A DNA stretch of 64,000 nucleotides from AP-15 sp035503615. GTDB lineage: Bacteria; Pseudomonadota; Alphaproteobacteria; ATCC43930; CGMCC-115725. A program made the translations under genes and the position numbers. The DNA lies in the NCBI GenBank assembly GCA_035503615.1, contig DATJTI010000034.1, forward strand, positions 5,988-69,987. The letters run 5' to 3'. The notes beneath the pieces are model-generated. The model worked only from the letters and a program-made list of their open reading frames with translations, was not told where the DNA came from and searched no databases. Below are positions 58,602 to 64,000 of the stretch, in pieces; position 1 is the first letter of the stretch, and the number at the start of each line of letters is the position of its first letter.

Positions 58602-59926
58602 CCCGGTGCCGACTCCTCCTGCTCTTGTGCTGCGCGACCACGTTGCTGGGATTGACGTTGCTCGGCCTCCGGCTGCAGGCACACGACGATATCGGCGGCT
58701 TTGTCGCGGTCGCGGTGGCACAAGGAGCCGTCTACCTTCTGGCGGTCGGGCTCGTCTGGAACCTGCGGTCGCGGTGCCGCAGGCTGGCGTTGCTGGTCCT
58801 CGCGGTTGCGGCCGTGTTGCGGCTGCCGGTGCTGCTGGCCCCGCCTTATTTGTCGACCGACATCTACCGGTACGTCTGGGACGGGCGGGTCGAGGCTGCC
58901 GGCATCAATCCCTACCGTTACATCCCGGTCGACCCGCATCTCGATCGTTTGCGCGACCCCGAGATATTCCCGCGTATCAACCGCAACAATTACGCCCCGA
59001 CGATCTACCCGCCGGCGGCCGAGGCGATCTTTTTCCTGGTGACCCGGGTAAGCCAGTCGCTGGTGGCGATGAAGGCGGCGATGGTCATCTTTGACGTCGC
59101 CACGATCGCCGTGCTGCTGCGCCTGCTCGACGAAGCCGCTTTGCCGCCCGCGCGCGTCCTCGTCTACGCTTGGCATCCGCTGCCGATCTGGGAGTTCGCC
59201 GGCAGCGGCCATATCGATGCGGCGATGATCCTCTTTGTCGTGCTGGCGTTATGGGCGGCGCGATGCGGCAAAGGGTGGCTCGCCGGGCTGGCGCTGGCCG
59301 GTGCCACGCTGGTCAAGCTCTATCCGGCGCTGCTGTTCGGAGCACTCTACCGTCGCTGGGACTGGCGCATGCCGGCCGCGTTCACCGCTGCGGTGGTGCT
59401 GTTCTATTTGCCGTTTATCGGCGTCGGATGGCGGGTTTTCGGGTTCCTGCCGGGATATGCCGGCGAAGAAGGGTTCACCGCAGCCGGCGCCGGCTTCTAC
59501 CCGTGGAGCCTGCTGCAACGGATGCCCGCCTTCGCCGGGCTGTCGGCGCAGTGGTATATTGCCGGCGCCTTGGTGGTTCTCGCCGCACTCGCCCTCGCGG
59601 TCGTTTTTGCCCCCCGGCCGCGCGACCGGGAATTTGTTGACGCGACGTTGCTCGCTGGCACCTTCATGTTTTTGCTGTCACCGCATTACCCATGGTATTT
59701 CGCCTGGCTGATCGTATTTGCTTGTTTTGCTCCGTGGCTTTCCCTGCTGTGGTTGACCAATGCGAGCTTTCTGCTCTACCTCGTGCCGGTCGGCTCGCAT
59801 CTGGTTGAGACTAGCCGGCGACTGCTGGTCGAAGGGATGATCTACGGCCCGTTCGTGATGCTGGCGCTGGTTGATTTGTGGCGGCGCCGGGACCGGGCCG
59901 CGGGGCACACGGTCGGTGGAGAATGA
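58598..59926 (+). CDS. Multi-spanning GT-C-like glycosyltransferase (GT87-type)
   Basis: A 442-residue membrane protein with about 10-12 helices. The luminal loop after TM2-3 has STDIYRYVWDGRVEAAGINP, as in polyprenyl-phosphate-mannose-using enzymes, and NNYAPTIYPPAAEAIFFLV. The block HPLPIWEFAGSGHIDAAMI is also family-like. Such enzymes use a lipid-linked sugar donor, which the Dpm1-like gene of the same operon could supply. The GTG start overlaps the previous stop. Confidence 0.82.
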   Translation: MTRCRLLLLLCCATTLLGLTLLGLRLQAHDDIGGFVAVAVAQGAVYLLAVGLVWNLRSRCRRLALLVLAVAAVLRLPVLLAPPYLSTDIYRYVWDGRVEAAGINPYRYIPVDPHLDRLRDPEIFPRINRNNYAPTIYPPAAEAIFFLVTRVSQSLVAMKAAMVIFDVATIAVLLRLLDEAALPPARVLVYAWHPLPIWEFAGSGHIDAAMILFVVLALWAARCGKGWLAGLALAGATLVKLYPALLFGALYRRWDWRMPAAFTAAVVLFYLPFIGVGWRVFGFLPGYAGEEGFTAAGAGFYPWSLLQRMPAFAGLSAQWYIAGALVVLAALALAVVFAPRPRDREFVDATLLAGTFMFLLSPHYPWYFAWLIVFACFAPWLSLLWLTNASFLLYLVPVGSHLVETSRRLLVEGMIYGPFVMLALVDLWRRRDRAAGHTVGGE

Positions 59927-60993
59927 TAATGTCCGATCCTGCATCCACCACCGAGACGATCGCGCCGAGCCGTTATTTCGCTCATATCGCGGCCGAACGC
60001 GGTGCGGTCGCCGAGGCCGAACCGGTCTGCCTCTATCTCGAGACGACAAACCGCTGCAACCTCTTGTGCACGACCTGCCCGCGCACCTTCGAGGCGCTTG
60101 AACCGCCGGGCGACATGAGCTGGGAATTGTTCGCCAGGATTGTCGATCAGTTCCCGCGCATCGCCCGCGTCGTGCTGCACGGGGTCGGCGAGCCGATGAT
60201 GGTGCCGGCATTGCCGCGCATGATCCGCTATCTGAAGGATCGCGGCAGCTACGTGCTGTTCAACAGCAACGGCACGCTCTTGACTGCGCGCAAGGGGCGC
60301 GAACTGATCGAGGCCGGGCTCGACGAGCTGCGCCTGTCGCTCGACGCCGCCGAGCCGGAGGCCTTCGCGCTGGTGCGCGGGCGCGACCTGTTCACCCGCA
60401 TTTTGCGCAATATCCGCAACTTTCGCGTGCTGCAGCGCGAGCTCGGCGCGGCCACCCCGCGGGTGTCGCTATGGCTGACCGGTCTGCAGGAGACGATCGG
60501 CCAGCTTCCCGCCTTTGTCCGCCTGGCGCACGAAATCGGCATCGAAGAGGTCTATCTTCAGCGCCTCGTCTATTTCGCCGAGGGGCAGGGCTTGGCCCGA
60601 CCGCAATCGGCGCTGTTCGCAGACGGGTCGGGCGAGGAAAACCGGTTGATCGGCGAAGCGGCGGCGCTGGCGCGCGAGCTCGGGATCAGCTTCAATGCCT
60701 CGGGGGCGACCGATCCCGCTTCGAGCCTGAAGCAGGAGGCCGCCGAGCAGCCCTGGTCGCTGTGCCGGCGGCCCTGGTCGCTGATGTATTTTACCGCGCA
60801 TGGCCGCGCGATCCCGTGCTGCATCGCGCCGTTCTCGATGCGCGGCTACGACAGCTTCACGCTCGGCGATGCCACCCAAGAGACGCTGCGTGAAATCTGG
60901 AACGGGCCGCGCTACCAGGCGTTCCGCCGCGCCCTCTTGAGCGACCGGCCGTCACCGGCTTGCGCCGGTTGCGGATTGCGTTGGAGCCTGTGA
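59923..60993 (+). CDS. Radical SAM protein with C-terminal cysteine clusters
   Basis: A 356-residue radical SAM enzyme. The CxxxCxxC motif is C45, C49 and C52 (NRCNLLCTTCPRTFE). VVLHGVGEPMMVPALPRMIR is the SAM-binding GxGEP segment. C-terminal cysteines in LCRRPW, IPCCIAPF and ACAGCG suggest a SPASM-like auxiliary cluster. Its substrate is unknown. It lacks the C-terminal domain expected for the arsenosugar enzyme ArsS. The start overlaps the previous stop by 4 bases and a second ATG lies 2 codons later. Confidence 0.9.
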   Translation: MIMSDPASTTETIAPSRYFAHIAAERGAVAEAEPVCLYLETTNRCNLLCTTCPRTFEALEPPGDMSWELFARIVDQFPRIARVVLHGVGEPMMVPALPRMIRYLKDRGSYVLFNSNGTLLTARKGRELIEAGLDELRLSLDAAEPEAFALVRGRDLFTRILRNIRNFRVLQRELGAATPRVSLWLTGLQETIGQLPAFVRLAHEIGIEEVYLQRLVYFAEGQGLARPQSALFADGSGEENRLIGEAAALARELGISFNASGATDPASSLKQEAAEQPWSLCRRPWSLMYFTAHGRAIPCCIAPFSMRGYDSFTLGDATQETLREIWNGPRYQAFRRALLSDRPSPACAGCGLRWSL

Positions 60994-61697
60994 TGGGCGG
61001 GCATCTGCGGGTCGCGGCGATCATCCCGACCCTCGACGAGGAGGCGGCGATCGGCGCGGTGCTCGCCGCCATCCCGCGCGGCGTGGTCGATCGGGTGATC
61101 GTCGCCGACAGCGGCAGCGCCGACCGCACGGTCGAGCGCGCCCGCGCCGCCGGTGCCGAAATCGTGACCGAGCTGCGTCGCGGCTACGGCCGCGCCTGCC
61201 GCGCCGGCGCGATCGCCGCCGATGATTGCGACATCCTGGTGTTTCTCGACGGCGACGGCAGCGATCCCGCAGAACGGATTCCGGCGCTGCTGGAGCCGAT
61301 CGCCGATGGCCGCTACGATTTTGTCATCGGCTCGCGCACCCGTGGCCGCCGGGAACCCGGCAGCATGAGCGCGCATCAGATTGTCGCCGGCCATGCCGTC
61401 GGCGTCGTGCTGCGGCTGCGCTATGGTGTCGGCTACACCGATATGGGCCCGTTTCGCGCGATCCGGCGGCAGGCTCTCTGCCGCCTCGGCATGCGCGAGA
61501 TGACCTTCGGCTGGAACCTTGAGATGCAGATGCGCGCCGCCCGCACCGGTCTGCGCATCCTCGAAATCCCGGTCGAGCACCGGCGGCGGATCGGTGGCGC
61601 GTCGAAAGTTTCCGGCAGCCTGTCGGGAACCCTCCGGGCGAGCCTGCGGATCGGCGCGACCCTGACCCGCATCGCCTGCGAGGGGCACCCGCGATGA
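60993..61697 (+). CDS. GT2 glycosyltransferase, Dpm1-like
   Basis: A 234-residue soluble or peripheral glycosyltransferase. The N-terminus has AAIIPTLDEEAAIGAVLAAI, then VIVADSGSADRTVERARAAG and the metal motif FLDGDGSDPAERI. Later GSRTRGRREPGS and YTDMGPFRAIRRQAL resemble polyprenyl-phosphate sugar synthases. It probably forms a polyprenyl-phosphate sugar that the GT-C enzyme uses; that is inference from fold and neighbours. It starts in the TGATG overlap. Confidence 0.88.
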   Translation: MGGHLRVAAIIPTLDEEAAIGAVLAAIPRGVVDRVIVADSGSADRTVERARAAGAEIVTELRRGYGRACRAGAIAADDCDILVFLDGDGSDPAERIPALLEPIADGRYDFVIGSRTRGRREPGSMSAHQIVAGHAVGVVLRLRYGVGYTDMGPFRAIRRQALCRLGMREMTFGWNLEMQMRAARTGLRILEIPVEHRRRIGGASKVSGSLSGTLRASLRIGATLTRIACEGHPR

Positions 61698-62356
61698 ACC
61701 CGAACCCGGTCTCCGATGTCGTCGCGTTCCTGACCCGCCCCGGCTGGACCGCGCCCGGCTGGACCACGGTGGTGTTCTGGCTGCTGATCGCGGCCAGCAT
61801 CGTCATCGCCGCTTATGCCTGGAGCACGATCCCAGGGCAGCGGGCGGCAAAGAACCTGTTCGGCTGGATCTGTCGCTTCTCGATCGGGGCGATGTGGTGG
61901 CAGCAGACGCTGTGGAAGCTGCCGCCCTATTACACCGACCATCCGGACAAGCCGTTCGGCGCCACCGGGCTCGCCTATTGGATGGGATTGATGGGCAAGC
62001 ATGCCGCGATCCCGGCGCAGGCGGACTTTGTCAATCACATCGTCTTGCCGCACTTCTATGTCTTCGCACCGATCGTCTATTCGCTCGAAGTATTGACCGC
62101 GCTGTCGCTGATCCTCGGCCTCTTTGTCCCGGTCTGGGGATTGATCGGTGCTGCCCAGATCGCCAATCTGTGGCTCGGTCTCTACAGCGCCCCGGGCGAA
62201 TGGCCGTGGACCTATTTCTTCCTGATGGTCGTGATGCTGATCTTCGCGGTGCACCGCTATGGTCGCGCGCTCGGGCTCGACGCGATCATCACCAGCAAGC
62301 GCGCATCGCGGCCGCTGGCCCAGCGCCGCCGCCCGTTTCTCAGCTTCCTGACCTGA
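61694..62356 (+). CDS. DoxX/TQO small-subunit-like membrane protein
   Basis: A 220-residue protein with about four helices. TM1 is VVFWLLIAASIVIAAYAW. The DoxD-like block IGAMWWQQTLWKLPPYY lies near residue 58, then LEVLTALSLILGLFVPVWGL and LWLGLYSAPGEWPWTYFFL. Related proteins are subunits of thiosulfate:quinone oxidoreductase or membrane redox helpers. It is the last gene of the operon (ATGA overlap) and its role there is open. Confidence 0.8.
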   Translation: MNPNPVSDVVAFLTRPGWTAPGWTTVVFWLLIAASIVIAAYAWSTIPGQRAAKNLFGWICRFSIGAMWWQQTLWKLPPYYTDHPDKPFGATGLAYWMGLMGKHAAIPAQADFVNHIVLPHFYVFAPIVYSLEVLTALSLILGLFVPVWGLIGAAQIANLWLGLYSAPGEWPWTYFFLMVVMLIFAVHRYGRALGLDAIITSKRASRPLAQRRRPFLSFLT

Positions 62357-62385
62357 GCCGGTGTCGCGGCCGGTGCCGCTCGGCG

Positions 62386-62931
62386 TCAGTGGCCGAGAGC
62401 CGCGAAAACGCCGAACAGGAGACCGCTGACGGCGAACAGCGCCAACGGATTGAGCTGTGGCCAGCGCATCAGCAGTACCGTCGCCACGACCGCCGTGATC
62501 CAGATCGCCGGCCCGCCGGGCATCGCCCGCAACACCGCGATCCCGCCGGCGAGAACAAGCCCGGCAGCCACCGGGGCGAGCCCGTTTTCGACCGCGGCAT
62601 GCCAAGCCGAGCCGCGCCAGCGGCCCCATAACCGGGCCGTGACGAAGACCAGCAGCGAGGACGGCAGGTAGAGCGCGACGCTTGCCGTCAGAGCACCCGG
62701 CCAGCCCGCGACCTTCCAGCCGATCAGCGCCGACAGCATTGTTCCGGGGCCGGGCGCGGCGCGCGAAATCGCAAACAGATCGGCGAATTCGCGGGGGCTC
62801 GTCCAATGATGCACGCCGACCGCCTGGTGCTCGATCTCGGCCAGCAGCGAGGCGCCGCCGCCGATCGAGAACAGCGACAGCGGACCGAACACCAGCACCA
62901 GCGCCAGCAATGCCCGCCAATCCCCGGGCAT
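62386..62931 (-). CDS. Chromate transporter, short form 2
   Basis: A 181-residue CHR-domain protein with about six helices. The motif is SLFSIGGGASLLAEIEHQAV near residues 19-38, followed by REFADLFAISRAAPGPGTML, the conserved PGP segment. It pairs with the upstream short form, 17 bases away, and the two probably act as a heterodimer. Members export chromate; other anions are possible. Confidence 0.9.
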   Translation of the reverse strand: MPGDWRALLALVLVFGPLSLFSIGGGASLLAEIEHQAVGVHHWTSPREFADLFAISRAAPGPGTMLSALIGWKVAGWPGALTASVALYLPSSLLVFVTARLWGRWRGSAWHAAVENGLAPVAAGLVLAGGIAVLRAMPGGPAIWITAVVATVLLMRWPQLNPLALFAVSGLLFGVFAALGH

Positions 62932-62948
62932 CTCAATTTCCGCGCATG

Positions 62949-63533
62949 TCAGCGGCGCCAGCGTTGCTGCAGCAGGGCAAGACCGATGCTGAGCGGTGCG
63001 AGGCAGCTCACGACCGGCAGCAACGGCCAGCGCAGCCCGCCGACCGTAAGCGCGGTGACCGCGACGATCGCAATCTGGCCGAATTGTGAGGCGCCGCGCG
63101 GCACCAGCACCAACCCGGTGGCGAAGGTCAGCCCGATCGCCGCCGCCGCCACCCCGTCGAGCACGGCATGCGCCAGCGCGCTGCCGGCAATCCTGGCAAA
63201 CGCTGCGGCGAGCGCGATCACGATCACGAGCGGTCCCGACAGCAGGCCGACCACCGCCACCACCGCGCCGGCGCCGCCACGCAGCTGCTGGCCGACCTGG
63301 ACGGTCAGATTGACCCCGCCGGAACCCGGCATGACCCGGCTCAACGCCACCCCGGACAGATAGGCCTGGTCGTCGATCCAGTGGCGGCGCTGAACCATTG
63401 CGCGATAGAGCCAGGCCGCGGTGCCGCCGCCAAAGCTGGTGACACCGAGCCAGAAGAACGCGATCGCGATCGCGGCGAGGCTGATTTGCGCCTTGCCCAC
63501 GCCCTCTGGATCGCGTCGCCCGCCTTCCGCCAA
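62949..63533 (-). CDS. Chromate transporter, short form 1
   Basis: A 194-residue CHR-domain protein. The motif is FFWLGVTSFGGGTAAWLY near the N-terminus, then WIDDQAYLSGVALSRVMPGS with an SG variant of the usual PGP. The start is judged to be TTG 63533, because GGAGG lies 5 bases upstream; GTG 63539 would overlap that site. The ribosome binding site is in a perfect hairpin, so translation may be regulated. Confidence 0.85.
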   Translation of the reverse strand: MAEGGRRDPEGVGKAQISLAAIAIAFFWLGVTSFGGGTAAWLYRAMVQRRHWIDDQAYLSGVALSRVMPGSGGVNLTVQVGQQLRGGAGAVVAVVGLLSGPLVIVIALAAAFARIAGSALAHAVLDGVAAAAIGLTFATGLVLVPRGASQFGQIAIVAVTALTVGGLRWPLLPVVSCLAPLSIGLALLQQRWRR

Positions 63534-63537
63534 TAAC

Positions 63538-63561
63538 ACCTCCGCCGCGAGAAGCGGAGGT
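63538..63561 (-). promoter_or_regulatory. Hairpin covering the chromate transporter ribosome binding site
   Basis: On the minus strand ACCTCCGC, an 8-base loop and GCGGAGGT form a perfect 8-base stem. The 3' arm contains the GGAGG of the gene that starts at 63533, so the stem would hide it. It is followed by GTTA and the TTG. Confidence 0.6.
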
Positions 63562-63618
63562 TATCCCGTCCGGCGTTGGCGGGCGAGTGCTTAGCGCTGC
63601 CGAGTGCTACGGGTGTCT

Positions 63619-63654
63619 GTCAAGCGACGCCGGGCCGTCAAGCAACGCCGGGCC
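63619..63654. repeat. Two 18-nt tandem copies, one change
   Basis: GTCAAGCGACGCCGGGCC is followed by GTCAAGCAACGCCGGGCC. They lie just downstream of the DUF2076 gene and upstream of the chromate transporter leader. Confidence 0.75.
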
Positions 63655-63669
63655 GCGGCGAGCCGAACC

Positions 63670-64000
63670 TCAGCACGGATTGTCGTTGCCGCCGAAATCG
63701 CCGCCGCTGAAATCCTGGTCGGAGCCGAAATCTTGATCCGAGCTGAAATCCTGGTCCCCCGAGCCGTCGCCGCCGCTAAAGTCCTGGCCACCGCTGAAAT
63801 CCTGGCCGCCGCTGAAGTCCTGGTTCCCCGAGCCGTCGCCACCGCTGAAGTCCTGGCCGCCGCTGAAGTCCTGGCCCTGACCAGTGCCGCCAGCGTCACC
63901 ATAGTAGTTATTGACGACGGTCTCGCCGAGCCCCGGGGTCATGCCGCGCTCGCCAAGAATGCCGGCGCTGGCATGCTGGCCGAACAGCGATTCGATGCCC
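63670..64000 (-). CDS. DUF2076 family protein, C-terminal part (start outside window)
   Basis: The frame is open to the window edge and reads IESLFGQHASAGIL, then GETVVNNYYGDAGG, matching the end of DUF2076 (periplasmic ligand-binding sensor-like) proteins. The tail is a low-complexity series of QDFSGG units with DGSG spacers, ending GGNDNPC. Family tails are Asp/Gly-rich, but this one is longer and more regular. Function is unknown. The ATG at 63942 is internal, not the start. Confidence 0.75.
   Translation of the reverse strand, partial: GIESLFGQHASAGILGERGMTPGLGETVVNNYYGDAGGTGQGQDFSGGQDFSGGDGSGNQDFSGGQDFSGGQDFSGGDGSGDQDFSSDQDFGSDQDFSGGDFGGNDNPC

Noticed and set aside
56971..62356. Arsenosugar biosynthesis operon
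   Set aside because: The DUF2064 family is sometimes labelled this way, but the radical SAM protein has SPASM-like C-terminal cysteines rather than the ArsS layout, and no ArsM methyltransferase or ars gene is present.

Overview
The window looks like chromosomal DNA of a very GC-rich alphaproteobacterium, probably of the Rhodospirillales or Hyphomicrobiales type. This is inferred from gene content: uvrC-pgsA followed by molybdopterin genes, ubiK-ybjN-proC, a phasin (so probably polyhydroxyalkanoate storage), a Ros/MucR regulator, a DUF992 protein, a DUF5939 cyclase and an HpnB-like glycosyltransferase. I see no rRNA or tRNA genes, transposases, phage genes or CRISPR arrays. Both window ends cut genes: uvrC on the left and a DUF2076 gene on the right.

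Layout. 1-5435 (+): end of uvrC, pgsA, then a compact molybdopterin set (mobB, moeA, moaD, moaE) and a methyltransferase. 5526-9167: ilvE on the minus strand, divergent from a marR gene and an OmpR/EnvZ-type two-component pair. 9284-12266 (-): phasin, a TetR regulator, proC, ybjN and ubiK. 12388-15310: a HAD phosphatase, a 3-methyladenine glycosylase I-like protein and a luciferase-like monooxygenase. 15350-23384 (-): glutamate synthase gltB/gltD and a GMC oxidoreductase. 23544-30903: sirtuin, RlmM-like methyltransferase, two SDR enzymes, a DUF992 protein, an AI-2E-family transporter, a membrane glycosyltransferase and a YkoP-like protein. 31342-39709: Kup potassium transporter, a second luciferase-like enzyme, an amidase, a HIT protein, a cyclase and MucR. 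39829-46976 (+): a P1 peptidase and a complete branched-chain amino acid-type ABC importer with two tandem binding proteins. 46988-51807: fumarylacetoacetase, an SGNH protein with a 41-residue membrane peptide, an MBL hydrolase and NudC. 51861-55443: an EmrAB-type efflux pair divergent from its likely TetR repressor, with a clear palindromic operator. 55473-64000: an MmgE/PrpD protein, a six-gene overlapping operon, a pair of short chromate transporters and the DUF2076 end.

The best candidate for an undescribed system is 56971-62356. Six genes overlap by 1 to 4 bases at every junction: a nucleoside phosphorylase, a DUF2064 (TIGR04282-type) transferase, a multi-spanning GT-C-like glycosyltransferase, a radical SAM protein with extra C-terminal cysteines, a Dpm1-like GT2 enzyme and a DoxX-like membrane protein. 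Together they suggest synthesis of a radical-SAM-modified, polyprenyl-linked glycan or glycolipid, but the product is unknown.

A second theme is the abundance of short (12-20 nt) perfect or near-perfect tandem duplications at gene edges. Some triplicate a Shine-Dalgarno site, lie across stop codons or extend protein ends. Regulatory palindromes are visible at marR and emrA, and a hairpin covers the ribosome binding site of the first chromate transporter gene.
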